The notes under the pieces: generated by a model
What the model was told of the DNA's origin: nothing
Databases searched by the model: none
Seen by the model: the letters and a program-made list of their open reading frames with translations, nothing else
NCBI GenBank assembly: GCA_938083405.1
Contig: CALKCV010000061.1
Span: forward strand, 1-5,082
Reading direction: 5' to 3'
Source of the DNA: an uncultured Microcoleaceae cyanobacterium
GTDB taxonomy: Bacteria > Cyanobacteriota > Cyanobacteriia > Cyanobacteriales > Microcoleaceae
Length of the DNA stretch: 5,082 nucleotides
Shown: positions 1-4,760 of the stretch, in pieces
Layout of the letters: each line of letters opens with the position of its first letter
Numbering within the stretch: the stretch's first letter is position 1
Translations under genes and position numbers: made by a program

Positions 1-1
1 C

Positions 2-688
2 GCTTTCATCGGTCCTTCTGGTTGCGGGAAAAGTACCGTATTGCGCTGCTTTAATCGTCTCAACGATTTAATTAGTAGTTTTCGCATGGAAGGTCGCATA
101 TTTTATCACGGCCAAAACCTCTACGATCCAAATATCGACCCAGTAGCGGTAAGGCGGCGTATTGGCATGGTATTCCAAAAGCCAAATCCTTTCCCAAAAT
201 CAATTTATGACAATATCGCTTACGGAGTCAGAATTAATAAACTGGCAAAAAATAAACACGAATTGGATGAAATAGTCGAGCGATCGCTCAGGCAGGCCGT
301 CCTCTGGGATGAGGTAAAAGACAAATTAGGTCAAAACGGTTTTGCCTTATCTGGCGGTCAGCAGCAGCGTTTGTGTATTGCCCGAGCGATCGCGGTTAAT
401 CCCGAGGTGGTGTTGATGGACGAACCCTGTGCCTCTCTCGACCCGATCTCTACCCTCAAGGTGGAAGAGTTGATCGACGATCTCAAGCAAAATTATAGCA
501 TTGTCATCGTCACCCACAATATGCAGCAAGCTTCCCGGGTTGCCGATATGACAGCCTTTTTTAATGCTAAAGCGGAAGAAGGCGGCAAGCGTTTCGGTTA
601 TTTGGTCGAGTACGACGAAACTCAGAATATTTTCCAAAATCCACAGCAAGAAGCAACCCAGCAATATGTTAGCGGTCGTTTTGGCTAA
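2..688 (+). CDS. pstB: Phosphate ABC transporter ATP-binding protein PstB (5' partial)
   Basis: This is the ATPase of the high-affinity phosphate importer PstSCAB; it sits on the cytoplasmic face and drives phosphate uptake with ATP. The frame is open from base 2, so the gene begins outside the window; 228 residues are visible and roughly 40 N-terminal residues are missing. Directly visible are Walker A (GPSGCGKST, 11-37), the PstB-typical Q-loop (MVFQKPNPFP, 167-196), the signature LSGGQQQR (347-370), Walker B (VVLMDEP, 407-427) and the switch histidine in VTHNMQQA (His codon 515-517). The C-terminal segment has an extra stretch (AKAEEGGKRFGYLVEYDET) where E. coli PstB is shorter; from memory this is common in one of the cyanobacterial PstB paralogues. 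The protein ends in the usual SGRFG. The TTG at 41 is an internal leucine, not a start. The stop codon is the first three bases of a heptad repeat array. Family assignment is very secure; which paralogue it is remains open. Confidence 0.97.
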   Translation, partial: AFIGPSGCGKSTVLRCFNRLNDLISSFRMEGRIFYHGQNLYDPNIDPVAVRRRIGMVFQKPNPFPKSIYDNIAYGVRINKLAKNKHELDEIVERSLRQAVLWDEVKDKLGQNGFALSGGQQQRLCIARAIAVNPEVVLMDEPCASLDPISTLKVEELIDDLKQNYSIVIVTHNMQQASRVADMTAFFNAKAEEGGKRFGYLVEYDETQNIFQNPQQEATQQYVSGRFG

Positions 689-725
689 TTAATAATTAAT
701 AATTAATAATTAATAATTAATAATT
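686..725. repeat. Heptanucleotide tandem array (TAATTAA)x5.7
   Basis: Forty bases consist of five perfect copies of TAATTAA plus TAATT. The first TAA is the stop codon of pstB. Short tandem heptads like this are known in cyanobacterial genomes as STRR sequences. An array of the reverse-complement unit lies 51 bases further on, so the two can pair. Confidence 0.95.
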
Positions 726-796
726 GGGTTTTTGGCTGCGGATGAAGGTGGTCCTTTCAAACCTTCATCCTGTTTGTTAATTATTAATTATTAATT
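706..796. terminator. Compound hairpin between convergent pstB and plsY, probable bidirectional terminator
   Basis: An inner perfect 10-bp stem (GGATGAAGGT at 740-749 with ACCTTCATCC at 761-770, 11-base loop) is enclosed by AT-rich arms. Any 20-base stretch of the left array in register (for example 706-725) can pair with the 20-base right array at 777-796. The position between two 3' ends, and A/T-rich tracts on both sides, suit termination in both directions. The inner stem lacks a classical immediate U-tract, so intrinsic termination is inferred and not certain. Confidence 0.55.
777..796. repeat. Inverted heptad array (TTAATTA)x2.9
   Basis: Twenty bases of TTAATTA units, the exact reverse complement of the array at 686-725. 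On the minus strand this array encodes the last residues (Ile-Asn-Asn) and the TAA stop of plsY, so the repeat extends into the coding sequence. Confidence 0.93.
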
Positions 797-1485
797 GAAG
801 CTGATATTTTTTGTCCGATTTGTGGTTCGGTACCGGCTAACAATCGCTCGATATTAGTGCGATGACGCCAAATCACAAATATTCCGCCAGCGATCGCGAA
901 GATTTCATAAGCCATCGGTTCTCCTGCGAAAAACATTAAGGCAGAAACAGCGATCGCTCCGGCAATAGAACTGAGAGAAACTATCCTGGATATGGCTAAA
1001 ACTAGCCCAAAAATTCCCAAGGTTCCCAAACCAACTTGCCAAGAAATTGCTAATAAAATTCCCAAACTGGTAGCTACTGCTTTACCGCCTTTAAACCCGA
1101 TCAAAATTGATTTACTATGACCGATCGCTGCTGCTAACCCGGCAAAAGCTACCATCCAAGGTAGGAGAGTAGGGGGGTGAAAGAAGCTAACAACATCGGA
1201 AGTTTCCGTCCCAGTGGCTAATTGTCGAACTGCATCGAGAGAATAGAGGTAGCGAACTAAGGCGATGGCTGAAACTCCTTTCAAGATATCAATAATTAAA
1301 ACTACTAACGCGGGAAATTTGCCTATATTTCTCAAGACATTAGTAGCACCAGTGGAACCGGAACCTTTTTCGCGAATATCGATGCCGTAAAACAAGGAAG
1401 CGATCCAATAACCGGTGGGAATAGAACCGAGTAAATAAGCAATTATTAACAATCCAATATTGAAAAATAACCAGGCGATCGTCAT
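784..1485 (-). CDS. plsY: Acyl-phosphate:glycerol-3-phosphate acyltransferase PlsY
   Basis: PlsY transfers an acyl group from acyl-phosphate (made by PlsX) to glycerol-3-phosphate, giving lysophosphatidic acid, the first step of membrane phospholipid synthesis. It is an integral inner-membrane enzyme. The 233-residue product shows the family motifs in order: GSIPTG (20-25), GSGSTGATNVLR (41-52), GFKGGKAVAT (130-139) and RHRTNIERLLAGTE (207-220). Hydrophobic segments lie near 4-30, 57-80, 110-128, 139-165, 170-188 and 190-206. Two motif positions differ from the E. coli-type consensus (Ser44 for Asn, Ala136 for Gly); I believe such changes occur in cyanobacterial PlsY, so loss of activity is not implied. 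An insertion around 84-108 makes it longer than the usual roughly 200 residues. The ATG at 1485 has GAGG 7 bases upstream and a near-consensus promoter, and its 3' end faces pstB. The last three codons and the stop lie inside a heptad repeat. Confidence 0.95.
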   Translation of the reverse strand: MTIAWLFFNIGLLIIAYLLGSIPTGYWIASLFYGIDIREKGSGSTGATNVLRNIGKFPALVVLIIDILKGVSAIALVRYLYSLDAVRQLATGTETSDVVSFFHPPTLLPWMVAFAGLAAAIGHSKSILIGFKGGKAVATSLGILLAISWQVGLGTLGIFGLVLAISRIVSLSSIAGAIAVSALMFFAGEPMAYEIFAIAGGIFVIWRHRTNIERLLAGTEPQIGQKISASINN

Positions 1486-1518
1486 TTTCTAACCTCATTG
1501 ATAAGATTTTAAGTTTGT

Positions 1519-1547
1519 ACTATATCAAATTACAGAAAAAGCGTCAA
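1519..1547 (-). promoter_or_regulatory. plsY promoter, -35 TTGACG / 17 bp / -10 TATAGT
   Basis: Read on the minus strand, TTGACG (1542-1547) and TATAGT (1519-1524) are each five of six to the sigma-70 consensus, with an ideal 17-bp spacer (1525-1541). Transcription would begin near 1510, leaving a leader of about 25 bases that contains the GAGG ribosome binding site (1493-1496) of plsY. Confidence 0.75.
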
Positions 1548-1587
1548 ACAATTTAACCATTTCTGCCTGGTTATGCTGCAATAGCTT

Positions 1588-1698
1588 CGGGAGCATCCCA
1601 ATTTTGAAGAAAACCAATAATTTACCGCTTTTTAGGAATGGTCCATGGTCCATGGGGAATAGGTCCGAGAGTCTTTTTACAAATATGGGATGCTCCCG
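1588..1698. repeat. Inverted-repeat-bounded 111-bp segment (MITE-like or relic of a mobile element)
   Basis: CGGGAGCATCCCA (1588-1600) and TGGGATGCTCCCG (1686-1698) are perfect 13-bp inverted repeats. Allowing two mismatches they extend to 19 bp (1588-1606 and 1680-1698). Each arm also holds its own small palindrome, GGGA-N3-TCCC. The interior has no coding potential and contains a heptad duplication (ATGGTCC twice, then ATGG, 1638-1655). The right arm begins where similarity of the neighbouring gene to Uma2 proteins stops. I see no clear target-site duplication. A small non-autonomous element, or the scar of one, is inferred. Confidence 0.6.
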
Positions 1699-1994
1699 TT
1701 AGCAATTCTATCCGATGGTAATAAAGGAATTCTTTCCCAGCGCAATACTACAATATCTGGAACAATTGATGCGCCACTAAAAGTGCAGCGCAACTCAGGA
1801 AAAGCACAAGCAATCTTTGCCGTTTCGGCTGTCTGGTTAATGACAGTGCAAAGTTTACCTTGTAATCTACTATATTCTCCTTGGGGCATGGGTTTTTGAA
1901 TGATGTCTCCGTCAATGAATTCTGATGCTGGCTTAATTTCTGGAAGTTGGAGAAACCCTTCTAAAGCTAGCTTTGGTTCGGTTAGTGCAATCAT
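1677..1994 (-). pseudogene. Truncated Uma2-family (DUF820) putative endonuclease remnant
   Basis: Uma2 proteins are PD-(D/E)XK-fold, nuclease-like proteins of about 190 residues that are multiplied in cyanobacteria; their biological role is poorly known. The 105-residue frame carries the family's N-terminal half: MIALTEPKLALEGFLQLPE, ASEFIDGDIIQKPMPQG with the conserved Glu near residue 25, SRLQGKL (42-48), and the IVPDIVVLRWERIPL strand with Pro79-Asp80. After IAN (97-99) the family normally continues to a segment of the type DWTIEILSP, which supplies another active-site residue; here the frame instead runs through the inverted-repeat arm as GSIPYL and stops. No continuation was found between 1587 and the plsY start. 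The product should therefore be inactive. ATG 1994 lacks a strong Shine-Dalgarno (only AAAGAAAA), but a perfect TATAAT lies upstream. A short expressed protein cannot be excluded. Confidence 0.8.
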
Positions 1995-2023
1995 GTCAGT
2001 TTTCTTTCAAGAGATCGCCAATA

Positions 2024-2029
2024 ATTATA
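2024..2029 (-). promoter_or_regulatory. -10 hexamer TATAAT of the Uma2 remnant
   Basis: On the minus strand this is an exact TATAAT, 29 bases before the ATG at 1994. There is no recognisable -35 at 17 bp; that position (about 2047-2052) is occupied by the loop and inner stem of the palindrome at 2043-2062, which suggests an operator or activator site. The promoter may be a relic, since its gene is broken. Confidence 0.4.
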
Positions 2030-2042
2030 TTGTAACTAAATT

Positions 2043-2073
2043 ATGACGCTCTTTTGCGTCATTAATCTTTTTT
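2043..2073 (+). promoter_or_regulatory. Palindrome ATGACGC-N6-GCGTCAT followed by a T-tract
   Basis: A perfect 7-bp stem (2043-2049 with 2056-2062, loop TCTTTT) lies in the intergenic region between the leftward Uma2 remnant and the rightward exported-protein gene. On the plus strand T6 follows at 2068-2073 after a 5-base gap, so it could be a weak terminator or attenuator. Its symmetry and location over the -35 region of the leftward promoter fit a dimer binding site better. Neither role is proven. Confidence 0.45.
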
Positions 2074-2102
2074 AACATTCTCTAGGATTTGTATTAAAAA
2101 GA

Positions 2103-2133
2103 TAGACTCTTGTCAAAAAAATCTAGTTATAAT
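2103..2133 (+). promoter_or_regulatory. Possible promoter with perfect -10 TATAAT
   Basis: TATAAT at 2128-2133 matches the consensus exactly. The best -35 candidate, TAGACT at 2103-2108, matches four of six and stands 19 bp away, which is long. If used, transcription starts near 2140, which rules out a translation start at TTG 2110 and favours ATG 2170 or TTG 2221 for the next gene. Confidence 0.4.
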
Positions 2134-2169
2134 AATTTGACCGATTCTAAAACAAAATCGATCCAGGAA

Positions 2170-3114
2170 ATGACAAAGTATGGTAGCATAAGAGGCGATC
2201 GCGCAGGAGTAAAATGTAAATTGCAAAAACAACTACTAATAGTCTTATTTATACTGGGCACTTTACTACTAAAACCGCAATTAGTTTCGGCAGGGGGATG
2301 GCGTCCGGTGCGAGGAAGCAAACCTTATGGTATTAGCGGTATCGCCCTAGTTCGCCAGCAAGAAGATTTCTCGTCCTTCCTCGTCGTCCACGACAACAAA
2401 CTCCCAGACCAAGGACGAGTCGCATTGCTAAACGTGCGAGGATCCCAGCAACCCGAATATATTCCCTTAGAATGGCCGGCCAGCGTAGAAATGCCTTTCG
2501 ACCTGGAGGGATTAACTGCCGTTCCCGGTATCGGGCAGCCAACTTTCATGGCAGCCAGCAGCAGCGGCAGAATTTATCACCTGCAACTCGATCGCAACAA
2601 TTCCCTATCGGTTCTAAAAATCTTCGATTTGCCCAATATTGCTGCGGGCAGCAATTTAGAAAGCTTTGCCCTACAGGATATAGACGGACAACTCCTCGCA
2701 GTTTACGCTCACAGGGGGGCCGGGGCGGAACCGGGGGTTATTTATTGGGGGGTTTTAGACCTGGCTGCTTACCAACTTTCGGGGCAGGGTTCCATCGCCC
2801 TGGAAGTACCTTGGCCTGGCGGTCCGGTTCGTCACGTTTCCGACTTGAAGGTAGATACTGCAGGGGTTGTATTTGTTTCTTCTGCCAGCGACACCGAAGA
2901 CGACGGACCGTTTCAGTCTGCTATCTATGTGGTGGGAGCGTTTCAAGGGGGCGCGAGCCAAATCCAATTTCGTCAAAATCTCTCTCTTACCTCTCTCTAT
3001 CGCTTCGACTTCCGCAAAATAGAAGCATTGGAATTGCTACCCGGTGAAGTTGGGGGTTTAATCGTCGGTACCGATGACGAAAATATGGGCAGTTCTGTTT
3101 TCCTGAGTTGGTAG
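2170..3114 (+). CDS. Exported protein, probable beta-propeller (esterase-like/phytase-like), function unknown
   Basis: I recognise no named gene. From ATG 2170 the product has 314 residues. It opens with a basic stretch, a hydrophobic core (LLIVLFILGTLLL, residues 22-34) and a likely signal-peptidase site after LVSA (41), so it should be exported to the periplasm or outside. The mature part is rich in short beta-strand-like units and has recurring acidic motifs: SGIALV (55-60), VVHDNK (72-77), DLEGLT (111-116), NLESFAL (162-168), SDLKVD (224-229), KIEAL (283-287) and GTDDENMG (300-307). The repeated Glu in DLEGLT/NLESF/KIEAL resembles the 'esterase-like activity of phytase' propeller family (PF13449), an inference that needs a profile search. 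The start is uncertain. ATG 2170 has AGGAA abutting it, too close for good use. TTG 2221 has AGGAG at 2205-2209 and would give a compact 24-residue signal peptide. The open frame extends back to TTG 2110, upstream of the likely promoter. No terminator-like hairpin follows the stop. Confidence 0.75.
   Translation: MTKYGSIRGDRAGVKCKLQKQLLIVLFILGTLLLKPQLVSAGGWRPVRGSKPYGISGIALVRQQEDFSSFLVVHDNKLPDQGRVALLNVRGSQQPEYIPLEWPASVEMPFDLEGLTAVPGIGQPTFMAASSSGRIYHLQLDRNNSLSVLKIFDLPNIAAGSNLESFALQDIDGQLLAVYAHRGAGAEPGVIYWGVLDLAAYQLSGQGSIALEVPWPGGPVRHVSDLKVDTAGVVFVSSASDTEDDGPFQSAIYVVGAFQGGASQIQFRQNLSLTSLYRFDFRKIEALELLPGEVGGLIVGTDDENMGSSVFLSW
2205..2223 (+). promoter_or_regulatory. Internal Shine-Dalgarno AGGAG with ATG-TAA start-stop and alternative TTG start
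   Basis: AGGAG (2205-2209) is followed 4 bases later by an out-of-frame ATG (2214) whose next codon is TAA, and then by an in-frame TTG at 2221. Translation from this TTG would begin exactly at the charged region of the signal peptide (QKQLLIV). The best-placed ribosome binding site of the gene thus points either to a minimal start-stop or, with 11-base spacing, to TTG 2221. Confidence 0.4.
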
Positions 3115-3299
3115 GGTATCTGGGTCCGCCCGATCGACCGCGATCGAGAGTGCAGTAAAAAAAACCTCAGCTATTACCACTTTATCCCTCATTTATCAAC
3201 CCTCCAAAAGAGAGAATTAGGATCGTCCTTAAGGTTAATTCAAGATTTTTCTAGTCCATGTAAGCTATAGAAAAATTTATTTCAGGAAAATAAAAGACT

Positions 3300-3647
3300 A
3301 TGGGCATAACTAACTTCTTCTCAAGACTCTTCGGCGGCGACGCCCCCGAAGAACCAGCTACAGACGAACAGGTAGAGCAGGTAGCGCAGGAACAATCCAT
3401 CGCTCCCGAAAAGGTTGGCCCCACTGGAGAATACGACCAAAGCGGTGTGGCCAAGCGCGTCGCAATTGCTTTCGACCAAAATCCAGATACAGAAAACTTC
3501 GATAGGCTCTGGGTTGCTCAGACTGCTAGCACTGTAGTTCTCAAGGGAGAAGTTCCCACTCAGGACGATCTTAATATGTTGGTGGGGATTGCCTCTGCTG
3601 TCAAAGGTGCCACGGATGTCAACACCGACGAAGTCACTGTCGGCTAG
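3300..3647 (+). CDS. BON-domain protein
   Basis: A 115-residue soluble protein. Residues 1-13 (MGITNFFSRLFGG) could form a short amphipathic helix. Residues 14-45 are acidic and probably disordered (rich in E, Q, A and P). Residues 48-115 form a BON domain, seen as the helix GVAKRVAIAF, the strand TVVLKGEVPT with the conserved Gly83, a second helix DDLNMLVGIASAVKGA and the closing strand DVNTDEVTVG. BON domains are thought to bind membranes or ligands and occur in envelope-stress proteins such as OsmY. Unlike YgaU-type relatives, this one has no LysM domain, and it has no signal peptide, so a cytoplasmic or peripheral membrane location is likely. AGGA at 3284-3287 precedes the ATG by 12 bases. 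A strong hairpin terminator follows, and the preceding gene is 185 bases away, so it is probably transcribed alone. Its exact role is unknown. Confidence 0.88.
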   Translation: MGITNFFSRLFGGDAPEEPATDEQVEQVAQEQSIAPEKVGPTGEYDQSGVAKRVAIAFDQNPDTENFDRLWVAQTASTVVLKGEVPTQDDLNMLVGIASAVKGATDVNTDEVTVG

Positions 3648-3687
3648 CTTTTACATGGCCTAATTATTTTTGTAGCGGTTAAACTGG

Positions 3688-3714
3688 AAAGGCCCGTTTT
3701 AGAGGGCCTTTTTT
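3688..3714 (+). terminator. Rho-independent terminator of the BON gene
   Basis: An 8-bp stem (AAAGGCCC 3688-3695 with GGGCCTTT 3704-3711), an 8-base loop and a T6 run (3709-3714) lie 40 bases after the BON stop codon. It has the classical layout of an intrinsic terminator. Confidence 0.85.
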
Positions 3715-3742
3715 AGTGCCCTTTTGCTGTCTTGGCCCCCTT

Positions 3743-3819
3743 AAACGTAAATTTTTGTTAACGTTTCTGAGAATTACTAAAAAAAACTGTAACAATGAAT
3801 ACATAAATAAAAAAACTGT
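3743..3819 (+). promoter_or_regulatory. Upstream region of the DUF4278 gene with a palindrome and a direct repeat
   Basis: Between the BON terminator and the DUF4278 gene are AAACGT-N12-ACGTTT (3743-3748 and 3761-3766) and two copies of AAAAAAACTGT (3780-3790 and 3809-3819), 29 bp from start to start. The region is very A-rich and must hold the promoter, but I cannot assign a convincing -35/-10 pair (TTGTTA at 3755 lacks a good partner). Regulatory function is inferred from position only. Confidence 0.35.
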
Positions 3820-3880
3820 TTGTTCGGGGACCGGCTAAAAACCGGACGCTGAATTTTAATTTTAATAAGGAGCGCCAAAT

Positions 3881-4288
3881 ATGAAACTGACATACCGAGG
3901 CACGAGTTACGAGTCCGACATTCCCAACATTGATGTCACCGAAGGGGAAATTGGCGGCAAGTATAGAGGTCAAAACTGGAAATATAATTATCCGAGGCAT
4001 ATCCCAATATCCGGGCCACCTCAGCATTTAAAATATCGCGGCGTAGCTTTTACTAAACCCGAAATTAATACAGCCCCAGCTCTGGCCATCGATTCTATGA
4101 CAGAAAAAATTGGCAGACGCCAGCCCAAATTTGCCGAAAGTCCAACTACTAAAAAGAATATTGGCCCTATTCACCAGGCGAAGCTGTGCAGAATACTCGA
4201 TCGCCGCAAGCAAGCCGCTCGCCTACAGGGCGATCGACAATTGTTAGAGCAATTAGAAAATGAATCCCAATATCTTGTTTGTTCCTAA
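3881..4288 (+). CDS. DUF4278 domain-containing protein
   Basis: A 135-residue protein with the DUF4278 signature typical of cyanobacteria: the N-terminus MKLTYRGTSYE, then GKYRGQNWKY and LKYRGVAFTK. The YRG motif therefore recurs at residues 5-7, 28-30 and 52-54 with nearly even spacing, suggesting a small beta-rich repeat. Residues 60-92 are low in structure. Residues 95-130 (HQAKLCRILDRRKQAARLQGDRQLLEQLENE) look like a charged helical pair that often follows this domain. There is no signal peptide or membrane segment. The function of the family is unknown. AAGGAG at 3867-3872, 8 bases before ATG 3881, fixes the start. It lies between two strong terminators and so is likely monocistronic. 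Note that DUF4278 is assigned from remembered family features, not from a search. Confidence 0.85.
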   Translation: MKLTYRGTSYESDIPNIDVTEGEIGGKYRGQNWKYNYPRHIPISGPPQHLKYRGVAFTKPEINTAPALAIDSMTEKIGRRQPKFAESPTTKKNIGPIHQAKLCRILDRRKQAARLQGDRQLLEQLENESQYLVCS

Positions 4289-4352
4289 TTAGAGCCTCCT
4301 GCCAATGGAGCGCCTCTCAAGAATGCGGCGGAGATATTTACCCATAGCCCAG

Positions 4353-4384
4353 AAACCCGGTTTTTCCCAAAAACCGGGTTTTTT
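4353..4384 (+). terminator. Rho-independent terminator of the DUF4278 gene, built from a repeat-like hairpin
   Basis: A perfect 13-bp stem (AAACCCGGTTTTT 4353-4365 with AAAAACCGGGTTT 4369-4381), a CCC loop and a T6 run (4379-4384) lie 64 bases after the stop. Sequences of the type AGAAACCCGGTTT are, from memory, dispersed in many filamentous cyanobacterial genomes, so the terminator may be recruited repeat DNA. Confidence 0.85.
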
Positions 4385-4504
4385 CATTAAATGGAGCAAA
4401 ATGCCCGTTTCGTAAAAATTTGGCCTAGTTGGGAACTTTTTAAGATTTTTGTCAAATAATACCAATGATAAGTACCCGTGCCAAATTAATTGGACATACC
4501 AAAC

Positions 4505-4517
4505 AGGCGAGACGCCT
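4505..4517. repeat. Small palindrome AGGCG-AGA-CGCCT, likely a dispersed cyanobacterial repeat fragment
   Basis: A perfect 5-bp stem with an AGA loop. The core GGCGAGACGCC resembles a palindromic motif I remember as recurrent in intergenic DNA of filamentous cyanobacteria. Only one copy is in the window, so its repetitive nature cannot be shown here. Confidence 0.45.
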
Positions 4518-4623
4518 ACGGGCAAATCTTTGTGTAAATATTTTTGCCTACCTACTAATAGAGCGATCGCCCTCCAAAAACACCGCGCTTTTGAGTACTT
4601 GTAATGAGTATGAGAGAGGCGCA

Positions 4624-4668
4624 ATGAGTAAAGAAATATTAACTTGTAAAGCAGTATTAATAGGTTAA
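4624..4668 (+). other. Possible 14-residue leader peptide (MSKEILTCKAVLIG)
   Basis: A short ATG-TAA frame lies 92 bases before psaK, with AGAGG at 4615-4619 four bases before its ATG. It shows no runs of regulatory codons and no known family. It could be a chance frame or a small leader upstream of psaK; evidence for expression is absent. Confidence 0.2.
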
Positions 4669-4747
4669 GGCCAACTCTATGCTAAAAAAAGCAACTAAGA
4701 GACTAAATTTGATTTAGTAAAACCATTAGTAATACCATTCAGTATTT

Positions 4748-4752
4748 AGGAG
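4748..4752 (+). promoter_or_regulatory. psaK ribosome binding site AGGAG
   Basis: AGGAG stands 8 bases before TTG 4761 and decides this unusual start. No in-frame ATG exists nearby upstream, and the next one downstream (residue 25) would remove the first membrane helix. Confidence 0.85.
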
Positions 4753-4760
4753 ATACGAAA

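Larger units (their letters stand above)
4385..4760 (+). other. Gene-poor psaK upstream region
   Basis: This 376-base stretch holds no gene I can support. It contains a compact palindrome AGGCG-AGA-CGCCT (4505-4517), one HIP1 site (4563-4570), a 14-codon frame with a Shine-Dalgarno (4624-4668), the palindrome CTAAAT-N3-ATTTAG (4703-4717) and the psaK ribosome binding site. The psaK promoter must lie here. TATGCT at 4678-4683 is a possible -10 but has no clear -35. I looked for HLR1 (paired TTACA-type repeats bound by RpaB) and saw only single TGTAA elements at 4600 and 4645. Confidence 0.6.

Noticed and set aside
686..796. CRISPR array
   Set aside because: The repeats are contiguous 7-base units without spacers, so they are simple tandem heptads.
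1690..1899. Rightward 69-codon frame opposite the Uma2 remnant
   Set aside because: The opposite strand has clear Uma2 family motifs; this frame is a shadow.
2472..3047. 191-codon rightward frame inside the exported-protein gene
   Set aside because: It is an out-of-frame shadow with low-complexity Arg/Gly/Ser composition; the other frame carries a signal peptide and coherent motifs.
3131..3146. Two CGATCG palindromes 10 bases apart after the exported-protein gene, as a terminator
   Set aside because: A 6-bp stem is possible but no T-tract follows; it is more simply two HIP1-core sequences.
3758..4027. Leftward 89-codon frame overlapping the DUF4278 gene
   Set aside because: It is antisense to the conserved YRG region and ends in the A-rich upstream DNA; no ribosome binding site or family.
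4289..4624. Leftward 111-codon frame with repeated KPGFW
   Set aside because: The KPGF repeat is just the translation of the CCCGG terminator hairpin, and the frame overlaps repeat-like DNA; it has no family resemblance and no good start.
4465..4668. Rightward 67-codon frame upstream of psaK
   Set aside because: It runs through a palindrome and a HIP1 site, has no Shine-Dalgarno at its ATG and no recognisable domain; only its last 14 codons have a plausible ribosome binding site.
4709..4738. TTGATT / TACCAT as the psaK promoter
   Set aside because: Spacing of 18 is acceptable, but transcription would begin on the ribosome binding site, leaving almost no leader.
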